A stretch of DNA of 64,000 nucleotides from Fasciola hepatica (GCA_948099385.1 CANUEZ040000129.1:620001-684000); one strand, 5' to 3'. Shown: positions 10,930 to 22,500, counted from the first letter of the stretch. Numbers and translations: made by a program. The notes: generated by a model not told the origin, from the sequence alone.

Positions 10930-11736
10930 CCAGTTTGACCGAGGCAGTTACACGTGAATGAACCTGATTGTGGGGGCAAGAAAAGTAAGATTGCGATAAG
11001 AGGTGAGAAATATCGGCCTTGGTTGACCTTGTGCCACATCATAAACGACGGTATCGTGGGAATTTGCGATGGATCGATGAACCGTTTTGTTGAAGTAGTT
11101 TGAGGTCGGAGCTCGTGGTTTGGGTATGTGCCACCGCGCGTAGGTCGACGCTAGAAGTAGGCAACGGAGCAAGGTAGCATACACGTGCTAAGGCCTCGGC
11201 GACTGGATCAAGTAACTCAGAGGCGTTTGTTTGTTCACAGCAAATTGTGAGGCAGTCTTAGTGGCAAATTCCACGTGGTGGGTACCCACTGGGAGCTGAT
11301 TTCACACATAACCCAACGGTTTGTCATCTGTAAACACCTTGAACGAAAGGCCTTCAAGTGGGTGTCGAAAATGACGGATCCCCAAGTAAGTGTCTAATAA
11401 CCCCAAACCAAACGTGCTGTGCCCAGATTTGGCGGGCTGTAGGTGCTTAGAGGAGGAGGCTAGAGGTTGTCAAGAGTGGTCTACAAACTGTTGCAATACT
11501 GCTCCTGCTACTGTGCCCGAAGCATCAGCCACCGCCGAAATAATGGCCGAATGTTGGTGGGTGCAATGGGGGATGCGTCGGCGGTAGTTTCTTTGATCGG
11601 GGCAAGTGCCGCTCGGGCCGTCTGGGGAAACATGGATCTCCGCTTGTCTCTGCGCAAGAGGTGGGTGAGAGGATGTACCATTTCCACACAGTGGGGAACA
11701 AACCGGCGGCCGAAGTTTACCAAGCCGGCAAACTGA
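10930..11736 (-). pseudogene. gypsy G2 connection, RNase H and integrase N-terminus
   Basis: From 11723 the frame reads MVNFGRRFVPHCVEMVHPLTHLL, homologous to MNFYRRFIPHDAEMMQPLTDLL of G1. The sequence then decays through the RNase H region; the area around 11310-11330 still encodes a degraded copy of the TDHKPL segment. The integrase N-terminal region appears around 10930-11080. Multiple frameshifts. Confidence 0.7.
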
Positions 11737-11792
11737 AGCTGTTTTTGAAAGATTGGGCTTAGGGATGGTCTATGGACAACACGGAATGAAAG

Positions 11793-12089
11793 CTACACTT
11801 TATACCACTGTTGAGTTAAGCGACCGCCGGCCAAACTTGGGATGGCCGTGCTATGGAGGGCGGATAACGATACAGCATGCTGTGCGCTACTGTCGCCTCT
11901 AGCTTGGGGGACTATACTCACCCGTGCACCTATGTCTGTAAGTAATACAGTATTTGAAACGATGTCCCTAGTGTTCAAGAGGCGATGGTTGGCTTGGTAC
12001 CCGGCTTTGTGGGTTGCCACTCTGATGAGCCGCGGAAAAAGTACACTCTGCTTCGTATCGTTTGATTCTCTCACGGAAGCTATTGTCAC
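11793..12089 (-). pseudogene. gypsy G2 protease fragment
   Basis: The 98-codon frame contains NHRLLNTRDIVSNTVLLTDIG and RVSIVPQ, aligned with the G1 protease. The active-site triad is D-I-G instead of D-T-G. The tail SLAGGRLTQQWYKV corresponds to the G1 segment ending ...PTFGQRSLTLTLR. The RT expected after it is absent. Confidence 0.7.
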
Positions 12090-13884
12090 AATAAAATATT
12101 CTTTTGATGAGCCGAATGGTCGTTGTAAGACCCAGGCGAGCGCGCGTGGTACCTCTGTTTGACCACTTCTACCCAGTGTTAAACACTGCGAGCCTCAATC
12201 AATTCTGGACGAAGTCAGAGCGAAATCATTGTGTGCTGGCAAGGCAGCCAACCTGGTGACCAAGGACCAGGATACTCCGTGATAAAGTATCTTGCTCCCG
12301 CTAGTTGATACAACTTAAAGTCCGAAGCCTTGCCTAGCTGCCACTGGAAGACGGGGCCTGACAGTAGCGTATCTTTCATATTACCCAAACTATCTTATCA
12401 CTACTGGGCAACGGTGGAAGCGGACTGGAATTAGAACGAATTTGCTCCATCTTACCTGCACCACAGTTCTCGTTTCCCATTATTGTCCTGGAAGTCAGTC
12501 TCTGACCACAGTGTGATTTCGCCTGCTTTGCTCACTTTGCCCACTTGGAAAGCGTGAAACAGACTTAGAGGCTAACCTCTGTCTACTGGTCTTGTTAATG
12601 GTCGCATCATGATCGGCGATTTCAGTCACATGATAGTTACTGAGTCTCTTAGCTCTGACCATGACAGGATCAAGTCCTCGTGCGTAGTCGTTAAAGCCCC
12701 TTACGGTGCGATTCACAAAAGACGAGCACAAAGAGTGGTCACCTACGAGAGATGTTAAGAGTGGTTGATAGGCCGGTCTTTAGACCAATCAGAGGGAAAC
12801 CTCAAACAGCCAATCGGGTGGCCTTCCCAGGCAAACTAGACCTTATTACGAAACAAGGCGGAAAATGGTGTAGAACTCGCTGTGGGCTTCAATAGGTGGC
12901 CTGAAGTGGGTCTCGTGCGGTGTCCATTTGCAAGATGTTTGAGCAAGTGGACAGCCCCTTTGGCAAGCAAAATGGTATGCTTTGTTCTGAAGTCGATGCC
13001 GCGGGCAGGCTGCGCGTATGCTGGGGCTAGGCTATGGGTGCATTCCGAATGGTTAAAAGGGTGCGAAGGTTTTGGTGCGGCTAGGTTCCCTGGTTGCCGA
13101 ATCCCGTTCGGGTTTGAGTGCGGGTCAGCTTTTACCGAACTGTGACCGTCCAACAAGACAAAAGGAAGAGCCTCGTGATATTCCGGGTTCGCATGATCTC
13201 CTAAAGCTGTGTTGGTTTTCCATGAAAGCTTTCATTCAAGCCCTTATCCGCTGAGTGGTGCTCTATAGTTCCCACCCGCTAGCATCCCAATACACTCGTC
13301 AGGGAAGCAAACGAACATTGGAAGTGGGTTCTTAGGTCGGTGGTTGGAACAGCAGGGCGGCCAGAGGGGGCTACTCGTCGCTTCAGGGAAGCACGTGCTG
13401 TTGTTCCGGAGGGTCAACCACTCAAACTTACTCCTTATCTTATCTCGAAATACGGTAGAAAAACTGAGTAAGCCTCTTGGATGGAGAAGTGGGATCTATT
13501 GGATGGATATGTAAATGGTGAAAACCTGCATCTGGTGTATTGAAAGTGCCGAAAAGATTTTTTCTGTGCTAGTGTGCTTCAGGTCGCTGATATTCCGGAC
13601 AACTAACTGCCGACACACCTTTGGCTTCATTTTGATCACACGAAACCCTCATTCACAAATCTAACTGGGGATCATACGCCCAGGAGTTACAACCCATGCA
13701 TTGCCTTAAAGACCCCCTCTCTACACGTAATTAGTTCAGGTGGACGGGACGCACTAAGCGACAAGTTGCACAAGATCGTGCCCTTCGATGAAGTGAACTG
13801 CACTGGTTAGAGTAGGAGAGAGCAGCTGTGGAGAAGTTGCTAGACCTGCGGGTCGTTTGCCTGCTCCGAGGCAATGTCTGTTAA
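12090..13884. other. No gene recognised
   Basis: About 1.8 kb with open frames of up to 106 codons (minus strand 12836-13156 and 12495-12731) that show no domain I recognise. It is likely decayed gypsy gag/5' region of G2 or unrelated repeat sequence. Confidence 0.4.
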
Positions 13885-14336
13885 GTCAGCTCTACTGCTT
13901 GGTGTAAAGAGGTGGAATCGGGAAAGGGCGTCTGCCGCGGGGTTGGGTTCACTGAAATGCGTCGTACACCCACTGTAAACCGAGTGACTTGTTATGGGTG
14001 GCAGGATTTCCTGAGCGAGTACCAGTCTGCGGCCGACTGCTCAGCGAAGATGACTTGCTTGTGGCCCGCGAAGGAGCTGAATGGTCTGCCCCTCAGCGTG
14101 TGCCGTAAATGACAGATGGCCAAGTAAACTGCCTGAAGTTCCTTGCCGAATGCACTATACCTATATTTGGCCGGCTGCGGGCGTCGGGAAAAGAAAGCTG
14201 TAGGTTGTCACTTGCCTTGCATTGATGTTATGAAACAACACCAACAACGAAGTCTGAAGCACCTGTTTACAGTGCCAGGGGATCGATTGGTAAGTGATGC
14301 GCGGAGGAGGCCTCGTCTAAGATGAATAGTTTTAGT

Positions 14337-15240
14337 TTAACAGAAGGAGAACAGGAATTCTAGGTGGATTCTTGTTCTTCGTCCTGCTGAGTAGCAAATC
14401 TGTGAGAGGTTGCGTGGCTGAGCGCATTCGGGAATAAAAAGCCAGCAGAAGTCGTCCAAACTATCGAATCCTCGGAGCATCTTCAAGGGTGAAGGTTCAG
14501 GTTGTTTGAGAATCGCTTGCAGTTTATCTTCCACCGGTAAAGAGCCTGTGACTGATACCTGGTAACCAAGAAAATTAGTAATTTCTTGACGAACTGAGCG
14601 TCTGGCAGCGTCGATAAATGCTCCATCTTGAGGCAAACATTCAGAAAGTGTTCGTAAATGCAAAGCGTGGCCTTCAGAGATTGCGCTAGGGACTGAGATG
14701 TCATCCAAATAAATACTCACCCGTTCTAAGCTCTGAAGGACCTGATCTCTTATTCGCTGGAATGTTTGTACCGCATTACAGAGCTCGAAAGGCACTTGGA
14801 GAAACTTGGATTGGTCGAATGGTGTGATTAAAGCTGTCCTTGATGCGACTCTGAGAATAACGCGAAATCGATTGCATGCGTGAAACAAATCTATGCGTCT
14901 GAAAAAAATGCAGCGGCTGAAGCTTTTCGTTGGGTCTTGGATGTGTGGAACTGGGTAGCCCTCGGGCTCGGGCTATTTACTAGGGCCCAATAATCGCCAC
15001 AAGGCTTCTATCGCCGGAGGACTTCCCGGCACCACATGTACTGGAGTAGGTCATGGGTTTGAAATGGCCTGGCAATATCAAGATTCAACACGAGCTGAAA
15101 CTTAGCCACGGCTATTTCTAGTTTTTCAGGTGCTAAGTGCCTGGCGTGGCAATGAGCTGGTATACCAACTGCGACTACATGGCACGGCGCGTCGGTCGAC
15201 ACCGGCGGTAGCACTTCAGTTGGTTGGAATGGCCCAGAAA
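14337..15240 (-). pseudogene. gypsy G3 reverse transcriptase
   Basis: The 183-codon frame from 14888 contains LITPFDQSKFLQVPFELCNAV, QTFQRIRDQVLQSLE and VSIYLDDISVPS. The YLDD catalytic box is intact, unlike in G1. It continues VTGSLPVEDKLQAILKQPEP (RT/connection boundary). The upstream fingers region (to about 15240) is degraded and lies in other frames, and the first catalytic aspartate region near 14890-14910 is not readable in frame. Confidence 0.8.
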
Positions 15241-15294
15241 ACTCCCGCAGGAGCCCCTGGAGGTGGTCTGCAACAATAAGTGGACAAGGATTAG

Positions 15295-15771
15295 CTAGGG
15301 CGATTTCTCCTTTGACGGTGTGCCACTAGTTGATACCTTGGTAGGCCTATCTACGAGAAGAAAACCCGACGAACCAGTCATGAGTTTAGAATTTTGAAAA
15401 AATTCGATGCCGATGATCGAATAGGGAAGGTCGGCAACCATAAGTACCCACCATAGATTACGGCGTAAACCGAAGTTCACTATGAGTGAAACCATGCGGT
15501 AAGCCTTTGTGGGTGTCTGATTAGATGTGATCGACTGAATGTTCCACTTGCGTAGGCGGTCTGTGGAGTGAGGTTAAATAGTGCTTATCTGTGCTCCGGT
15601 ATCTACCAAGAAGGATGTTCCGGATATTCTGTCACAGTTGTCACCTGCACAGGCCAACTTACACGCTTCCATGGTACTCCGAATGATACGTCCAAGTCTT
15701 TGCGCATTTTTCTGCTTTATCACCGCGGATGCGGCGGTGCCACAGTGCGCCGTGGTTTGTCGGGCTCGCAA
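15295..15771 (-). pseudogene. gypsy G3 protease and pre-RT linker
   Basis: The frame at 15771-15574 ends GTSFLVDTGAQISTI, a retropepsin with the catalytic DTG intact. The following frame (15495-15295) reads NFGLRRNLWWVLMVADLPYS and IIGIEFF, then LLVDRPTKVS. That is the C-terminal protease/linker block, which in relatives reads LxLGxxFxWxFxxADVxxPIIGxDFL. A frameshift lies between the two parts. Confidence 0.75.
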
Positions 15772-16369
15772 AGAGCAATTGTAAAAATCCTACCTAATAA
15801 CTGTCACATACCTGCACAGTTTAGACTATGCCGTTCATTCTTTTTGGTCCTCACTCATGCGCTGCACTCATCGACTTCTACATTTGAACAATTGTGTATA
15901 TTTTGCCCGTGTGCCGTGGTCTCCATTTGGTTAGACTTCTAACAGCCGTGACGGTCATATCGGACAGTGACCCATACTGAATTCTGGTTTCCTGTTTTAA
16001 ACGTTCTGGTCGTACAGTCAAGTTTTGTACGAAATGCTTGTGCGTAAGTCCTCAGTCTGGTGAGGTAAAATCTGTGAATCAATCTTTTTCTGACTTCGTG
16101 ATTTCTTACTTTGGCTAAACTTTACTCACAACCGGAATAACTACTACGGAGCTACACTGCCTTTAATCATTGGGGTTGCTGGCTCTGCGAGATACGGTGT
16201 ATGACCGCGATGCTTCCAGAGCGTTAGCCTGGGAGGACAATAACTACCTCTGCTTAACTAAACGCTCCGTGATGTTAACACTGTCCACTTCACGGTCCTC
16301 AGCTATGTGCTGCGCAGAGCGTGGGACATGTGATTGCACTCAATCAGCGTCTTCCGCTTATTTTTCCAA

Positions 16370-16745
16370 CGCTGATTTATTCCCACAACTAGCTAACGGA
16401 AGTTGGGTGCCACCGGGAGGCGCTAGCACTCAAAGAAAGCTCTATACTTCATCTTCCGCTTCGAGGGTAGCGGCCTGTCCCCAAATAAAACGGAGAAGTT
16501 GCGTCGGCTTTTAAGTGCTATGGTCAACGAGTTCGATGAGGGACGCCAGTTGTTTTGGCCGATGTTTGGCTGGTGTACTAAGCTTTCTCAAGATGGCGTC
16601 TCGCAATCTATCCTACGGACTCTCTTCGGGTGGGCGTCATCCGATATCCCTAGCTAATGGAGCAAGAGCCAATGGCAGGCGTCCCACCAGATAAGTAAAC
16701 TTGGTAGGTTGGCTGGTTATGCAGGCCACGGGAAACTGAACTTCT
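16370..16745 (-). pseudogene. gypsy G3 gag (capsid region)
   Basis: Translating the minus strand from about 16739 gives QFPVACITSQPTKFTYLVGR, then LPLALAPLARDI, RPPEESP, a stop, DRLRDAILRKL and PTQLLRFIWGQAA. This matches the capsid region of flatworm gypsy elements: a VxxLPxxxAxxVRDxxxxPP block followed by LKxxIxxR and PSQLLRxM. At least four in-frame stops break it within 125 codons. The frame is too broken to appear as one open reading frame. Confidence 0.6.
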
Positions 16746-17584
16746 ATTTGCACAGGCAAAAACTCTGGATCCACCGGTGAGAATTCAAGATATGCCGGGC
16801 TGTCCTATGTTCATAATATATCTAACGTCCAGTATTGATACCCCCTGCAAATCAGCCACTTTCAGAAATGAACCGGGCTTAATTCAAGATAAAGATTTTT
16901 ACCAGGGAAAACTGGTTGGATTATTCTATTGAACTCTAAAATAATTATCAGAGTAAACGGTTCAAAATTGGAAAAAAATGCGATAATTAAAAGAAATCAC
17001 ATCAGTGACGAAACATTCTGCAGAAAGTTTGAAAACTGCTTCTGATACCTGAGATTAGGCAGAGATTACAAAGGTGGCGAGTAGGGCTAGCGAGACGAAT
17101 GACGCACTAAGGTCGTTCTTTATTACAGTCATGAATCTGATATCATTTTGCTAACAGTCAGAAAAAACAAAGTCGAGAAATTGGGGTGTCTGCGCAAATC
17201 TGAAAGGCAGAGAGTACAGAGTGAGGAACGATCAGGGGGAACGGCAAGCGAGTGTGTCCCCTCGGCGATCGAAACAGGGTCAGCTTGGTTCGCAGTGATG
17301 GAACAAACATTTTATACGCTTGTTGGCAATAGAGACTATAACTGCCAGAAATAAATGCGGCGTTACTAGACTAAAGCTCTAGTATTGCGGGTTGTTCTGG
17401 GGTTAGTTTGGTTCCTCACAGATCTAAGGCTGATTGGTTGCCAGCCGAGCCGGAGAAAATGCAGGTTGTGAAGTAGTTAGGGCTGGGTAGGCTAAGTCAC
17501 CTGCTCAAGGTGAAGGACGGGGAGGAAGTGGTGAAATTAGGCTCAGCACTTTTCAGGGAATTAGAGAACCTAATAACCAGAGAT
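16746..17584. other. No gene recognised
   Basis: About 840 bp between the gypsy G3 gag and the 3' LTR of BEL element D. It is AT-richer in its first half (16860-17060). I see no domain or clear repeat. Confidence 0.4.
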
Positions 17585-17957
17585 TGTGCAGCGCATCTGA
17601 GCAATACGTGGCCAAATTTGGAACGGATCTCGAAATCAAAATGCGACTGATCCGTAAATTCTACTCCACTGGATTACTAAATGAACATTAACACAGGACA
17701 TATACGAACTTTAGTCGTGCGACCACACAGGCTTAGAAAGCGAGAGCCAAGGTGCAGCTTGCGGGAGACAAGCACGTGCGTCACGCGGGTCTAAGATAGG
17801 ATATGACAGGGTAGCGAGCTGGACGCGAAAAAACAAGGGTTGGTTCATAAAAACACAAAGTATATGAAAACACGCAAGTGGCGTGTGCTGGTGAGTGACA
17901 TAAAGGAAACACGAAATTGTAGTGCCTTTGGAGGATTTCCCACAATCGATCGTTGAA
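17585..17957 (-). repeat. 3' LTR of BEL element D (diverged)
   Basis: The segment aligns by eye with the LTRs of A, B and C. TCTGAGCAATACGTGGCCAAAT corresponds to the conserved TTTGAGCAATGCGTAGCCAAAT, and the flanking CCCACCAAAGTCCTCCCGAATCC corresponds to the sequence next to the 3' LTRs of B and C. Its length (about 373 bp) agrees with the 375-380 bp of the other LTRs. The far end (TTGAA for TTACA) is decayed. Confidence 0.75.
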
Positions 17958-18581
17958 CTCCCACCAAAGTCCTCCCGAATCCTAGCAGAATCAATGGCTT
18001 GGAATAAGGGTATTGATTGTTTCTACCTAAACCCTGGTGTCAGTGTGAGTAACCCATACTTCTGATGTCAGTATCTCAATCACGATCGCCAGGCCAACTC
18101 AAGGTTCCTCTACGTCGCCCACGAGAACTGCTACTCGACGGTGGGAGGGAAGGGAGATGCACAGGTTTCGAAACCCATGTGCTGTCTTCGAGAGAGCCGC
18201 CGTTAATGGGTGCTGGTGCGTGTGTGTGCGTGCATACTTGTATGTGTGCTTGCTTGCTTGTGGACGTCGGGAAATGCTTTCAATAATGTCAGTGACAAAC
18301 GGGGAAATTTGAGCACTATGGCATGTCTTGTCTCAGGCTTTGGGGCAGAAGCCTGTTTCATTTACCTGTGGGTGACCAATTGTGAGTGTATTCAAGTATG
18401 TGAGAAAGTCATAAATAGTGCCACACATGGGAAGAGTCTTTAACAACGCGAATGACGAACGAGGAACGGTGAACAATGCGGAATGCCTTGTCTGAATTTA
18501 TGGAGTGGATATCGAAAGCAACAGTCATGACTAGTAAAATGTTTCCGTGGGTGGCACACAATGGCTGGGCATTCTGGGGTC

Positions 18582-19812
18582 TCAAATGGTCTGCTGGGAT
18601 TCTGCGGCGTCGGATGGTCCGTCTTCACCCTCAAGGCGGCTGATACGGCGCAAGTCGTGAGTCAGCTTTCCTTTCGCGGTCTTCACCTTGATATTTCTCA
18701 TTAGTTCGTCGAAGATGCTGATAATTTCAATGACAACGTCATGAGGCCAGGTGTTGAAATGAGCTTGTTCGTCGGAGATAGTCACTACATCACCAACTTT
18801 GAATGGTCTTGCTCTAGTTAGCCACTTCCGTCGAGTGTGCAGAGCCAATGGGTATTCTCGCAACCGTCGACTCCAAGAAACCTTGGCAAGGTAATTTGCC
18901 TGTTTTCATCCATAGAAGTAGCTCCCACGAAGGTTTGTCGGTCCCTGGAAACTCACTTTCGAACTCAAAGTAAATAGTTCGTTCGGGGTCAGCGCCAGAA
19001 GGGAGGGTCCCTGGTAGACACTGGAACCTAGGAGTGGTTGTTAAGAACTCTTTCGACTTCGGCAATGAAGGTGCTTAACGTTTCATCGTCGAGCAGATGT
19101 TGTTCGATTATCGACAGAAATATTTGCCTGGTGGACCCGGTCACGCGTCCCCACTGTCAAGACCAAAACGCTCAAGTCCTGATCCGGGTGAGGCCTGACC
19201 AAGTATTCAATTATCGACTCACCGACTAATAAGCTTCGCTCGTTCTGGATAGCACCTTGGAGCCCCAAAGCAACGCGTAGCCCAAATCGATGCATAACCC
19301 AAATAAAGGACATGATTGCTCGGCAAATTCTGCAGTACTGATAGCGAGTAAAAATATAAGTACAAACAAGATCATACCTTTGACAGTGAGCCTGAGTAAC
19401 CATCCAGCCAAAAAGGTAGTCAAAAATAGGACAGAATTCTGTAAAAAAAGGGAACCGTTGGCCAAAATGGGTAAATAATAAATAACCGTTCTGAAGTCCA
19501 AACGAATAGAACAATTCCTTCATGCTTAATCAGGCCCAAAGAACAATTTCCCGAGCGTGGCAGCCAAAAATCAGCGTAAACGAGCTGGACGTCTACGGTC
19601 AGTCGAAGTGGGCGAGAAAGTGAAACCGAGGAGCAATAACCACGCTCCCCAGCGGTGACTGGCCTGTGGGAGGTTGAAGCTCTACTGTATACCACAGGCG
19701 ACAGTTCAGTTCTGCAGCTCGCCGCAGTTAATCTTTTGGTGCCAACGCTGCAGTTCTCGTTAGGCACCCACAAAATTTAGACCATAATCGGAGTAAATAT
19801 CTGCTAGTACGC
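18582..19812 (-). pseudogene. BEL D integrase, C-terminal half
   Basis: From 19812 the minus strand reads GVLADIYSDYGLNFVGA, the second-aspartate motif (SDNGSNF in C) with N changed to Y. After an inserted segment (19155-19640), 19065-18814 reads TDKPSWELLLWMKTGKLPCQ, matching the C segment LRGSYLHGWKQANYLAK. Then 18863-18582 reads WLTRARPFKVGDVVTISDE, the C-terminal chromatin/DNA-binding end of BEL integrases. Several frames are involved. Confidence 0.8.
19155..19642. repeat. ~490-bp insertion inside BEL D integrase
   Basis: Relative to element C, homology breaks at about 19155 and resumes at about 19643. The short direct repeat TCCCCA flanks it (GCGTCCCCA before, GCTCCCCA after), consistent with a target duplication. 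The inserted sequence has weak similarity to the BEL LTR (AGCAACGCGTAGCCCAAATCG against AGCAATGCGTAGCCAAATTCG), so a distant solo LTR is possible. Not resolved. Confidence 0.45.
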
Positions 19813-20188
19813 CCTAAGGAACGTTTGAGCAATGCGTAGCCAAATTCGCAACAGATCCCGAAATCAAAAGACGATTATCCGTGATATTCTACGATACTAG
19901 ATTATTACATGAACAATGACATAAACAGTAAACAAACCTCGATAATACGATCACAAGGACTCAACAACGAAGAACCGAATAGCAGCGTGTGAGCAAACAG
20001 CAAATGCGTCGCGCAGGTCCTGAACAAGGATGTGCCAAAGTAGCTCCCTGGGCGCGAACAAACAACAATTGGTCGATAGAAGCAACCAGTTCGTAAAGAC
20101 AAGTCAATAGTGTATGGAAATGAGTGATGTTGGGAAAAACACTGAACCGCGAGGGTTGAAGGGGGATTTTCCACGACCGGTTGTTACA
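19813..20188 (-). repeat. 3' LTR of BEL element C
   Basis: About 376 bp. The inner edge TGTTACA is intact next to a CCGCCCACC tract, which on the coding strand is the purine-rich GGTGGGCGG expected of a polypurine tract. The outer edge is decayed (CCTAAGGAACG for TGTTACGAACG). The first (left) copy of the 5-bp duplication abuts it. Confidence 0.88.
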
Positions 20189-20889
20189 CCGCCCACCAAA
20201 ATCCTCCTTGATCCTTAGCAGAGTCAAAGGTTCGGTATAAAGGTACTGATTCTTTCTACCTACCTAGGCCCTGCTGTCAGTGCGCGCGTCTAATGCTCGT
20301 CGTCTACGTTCTACTACTGGTCGCACCTAACCCATTGGCTACATAGACGTGAGGCTAGTCTACATCTTCCACAAGACCAAATGACCGATGGCGGGCGTGA
20401 AGGGTCACATAGATGTTGTCCTCGTAAGGGCCGTCCGGTCCTGGATGTACGTGCTTGAGTGTGTGTGTGTGTGTGCGTGTGTGTGTGTGCCGGGGTTACA
20501 AGGAAATCACAGGTATGACTACACATCAAAGGAGGACTTCCTGCAATGTCAACGGAAGACCGTGTGGCAAGGAAACGAGTAAAATGTAGGCGTGTGTGTG
20601 ACCTAAGCTCCGCTACTTCCACATATGCAAGGGGCATCCGGTAACGTCAACAAAAGGCAAACAAAGAACACTGTCACATGTTTGATGGGTTTACGGGATG
20701 TAGAGTGCGTCGTGCATGTGTGTATGTATCGGTATGTACAATGGGGTCTCATTCATCACCACATATCTGAAAGAACCTTCTGTAATGTCAACGAAAGGAC
20801 CGCGAGCACCTTAACGTGTTTGACGGAGATTGTGTGGTATATATGGTGTTTCTTTATCCACCTCGATTACTGGCGTGAAAAAAGGTTAA
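20189..20889 (-). promoter_or_regulatory. 3' untranslated region of BEL C with repeated GTCAAC motif and (GT)n tract
   Basis: No coding potential. Three diverged units with a core AATGTCAACGAAAGG or TAACGTCAACAAAAGG, each preceded by an ACATAT/ACACAT word, occur at about 20524, 20621 and 20761. A (GT)n tract lies at 20460-20490. The same arrangement is present, nearly identical, in A (48199-48899) and diverged in B, so it belongs to the element. Confidence 0.6.
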
Positions 20890-22500
20890 CTAGGCCTCAG
20901 GGTTATCAGCTTCTCCGTCTTCGCTCTCGAGTAGGTTAATACTGCGTATGTCACGAATGAGCACTCCGTTAGCTGTCTTCACCTTCACCGTTCTTATCAT
21001 TCAGTCAGTGCTTTCGATGGTTTCCTTAACTACTCCCAAAGACCAAGTGCTGAAATGTGCGCGTTCGTCGGCGATCATAACTACGTCCCCAACTTTGAAT
21101 GGTCTTGTTTTGGCCAGCTACTTCTGTCGAGTCTGTAAAGCCGGTAGGTACTCCAGCAGCCAGCGCCTCCAGAAGACCTTGGCCAGATAGTTCGCTTGCT
21201 TCCACCCGTGGAGGTAGCTCCCACGAAGGTTTACCGGCCCTTGGAAACCCTCGTTCGACCTTAACGTCAATAAGTCGTTCGATGTGAGCGCCAGGTGGGT
21301 GGGGTCGCCGTTCAATACTGGAACCAGGGGGCGGTTGTTCAGGATTCGCTCCACCTCAGTCATGACGGTGTTCAGCGTCTCGTCGTCGGGCGGCTGCTGC
21401 TCCATGACTGACAGCAATATCCGTCTGGCGGACCGGATCATGCGTTCCCATACGCCGCCTCGGTGGCTGACCTGTGGGGGGTTGAAATGCCATCGTATGC
21501 CGTAGGCCACGGTTCGATCCTGCAGCTCGTCCCTGTTTATGTTCTTGTGCCAGCGCTGCAATTTCCGGTGAGCGCCCACAAAGTTCGATCCATTATCTGA
21601 GTATATATCGGCCGGTACGCCCCTTCGGCTGATGAATCTTTGCAAGGCCCGTAGAAATGAATCGGTCGTCATCGAATGTGCGACTTCTAGGTGTACCGCG
21701 CGTGACTTCGTGCATGTCATGATACATCTGTATCGCTTTTCTAATGTTTTCCCGCACTTGATCCACAAGGGCCCGGAATAGTCCAACCCGGTGTCACTGA
21801 ACGGCCACCAGCCCGTAGTCCCCCTGCATTCTGGAAGTGGGGCCATGAGTTGTTTGCCTGCTGTGGCATTGCGTCTCCTGCATTGCACACACCGTCGGAT
21901 TACGCGTTTTACAGTCTCTCGTCCTCTCAACAACCAAAGGCGCTTTCGGATGACGCTCGTCACGTTACTTTCCCCGGCATGTCCCTCCACGGCGTGGACG
22001 TGTTGAATCATTAGCTCTACTACAGGTCGTCTCGCAGGCAGCAGTATAGGATACTTTGTGTCGAAGCTCGGGTAGGCGTTGGTCAACCTACCATCCACCC
22101 GCAGCAGTCCGTCGATGAGTTTGGGGTTTAAACGCTTCAGCTCGCCTCTTGGAGACGGCACGTCTTTATTGGCCGGCCCCGCTTCTTCCGCCCTCTTGAG
22201 TTCTCGGGCGAAAGCCTCGCGTTGTATCATTCTGAAAATATCGTACTCTGCCGCTTGTAGCTCATCGGGACCTATCGGGCCGACCCGTATCCGACCTGAG
22301 GGCCGTAGCCCTTTCATGACTAGTAAATATCTCTTGAACCTGGTTAACCAAACTAGCGAACGGAGCGTCTTCACCCAGGAGGAAAACCTGACCAGTCGCG
22401 ATAGAATGGATGTCGCTTCGACGACGTTGGCCACCATCACTACGCCCTTGATATCCAGTTTCACTGCCGTAGGGGTTTTTAATTCGAACACGGGCCAGTC
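20890..22500 (-). pseudogene. BEL C integrase, catalytic residues intact
   Basis: The 457-codon stretch to 21118 contains the zinc-binding region (HVHAVEGHAGE ... RRCVQCRRR), then the DDE core: SDTGLDYSGPLW, IYSDNGSNFVGAH and GGVWERMIRSARR. The C-terminal domain reads LRGSYLHGWKQANYLAKVFW, then KTRPFKVGDVVMIADERAH. Stops at 21118 (TGG to TAG) and about 21013 (GGA to TGA) interrupt the C-terminal domain. The natural stop is at 20890. This is the only integrase of the A/C family in the window with all three catalytic residues. Confidence 0.9.

Larger units (their letters stand above)
9600..12089 (-). mobile_element. Decayed Ty3/gypsy retrotransposon, copy G2, internally deleted
   Basis: This is the same family and orientation as G1. 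Matches by eye: 9615-9700 with 6525-6610 (integrase C-terminus), 10086-10322 with 6973-7212 (integrase core), 10861-11080 with 7235-7440 (integrase N-terminus), 11508-11723 with the G1 connection region, and 11793-12089 with the G1 protease. The RT that should lie between connection and protease (600-900 bp in G1) is missing, leaving only about 60 bp. A ~530-bp extra segment splits the integrase. No usable reading frame. Confidence 0.85.
13885..16745 (-). mobile_element. Decayed Ty3/gypsy retrotransposon, copy G3 (gag to RNase H)
   Basis: On the minus strand from 16745 down there are a gag segment, a protease with intact DTG, an RT with intact YLDD, and RNase H scraps (13885-14330, which resemble the G1 RNase H region around 7560-7870). 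Frames are broken between and within domains. G3 is related to G1/G2, but its RT sequence is clearly different, so it is a separate family. Integrase was not recognised below 13885. Confidence 0.8.

Noticed and set aside
12836..13156. 106-codon minus-strand frame
   Set aside because: No domain and no flanking context; likely chance frame in decayed element sequence.
20459..20490. (GT)n tract considered as telomere-like or Z-DNA regulatory element
   Set aside because: It recurs at the same place in each BEL copy and is part of the 3' untranslated region; no telomeric unit is present.
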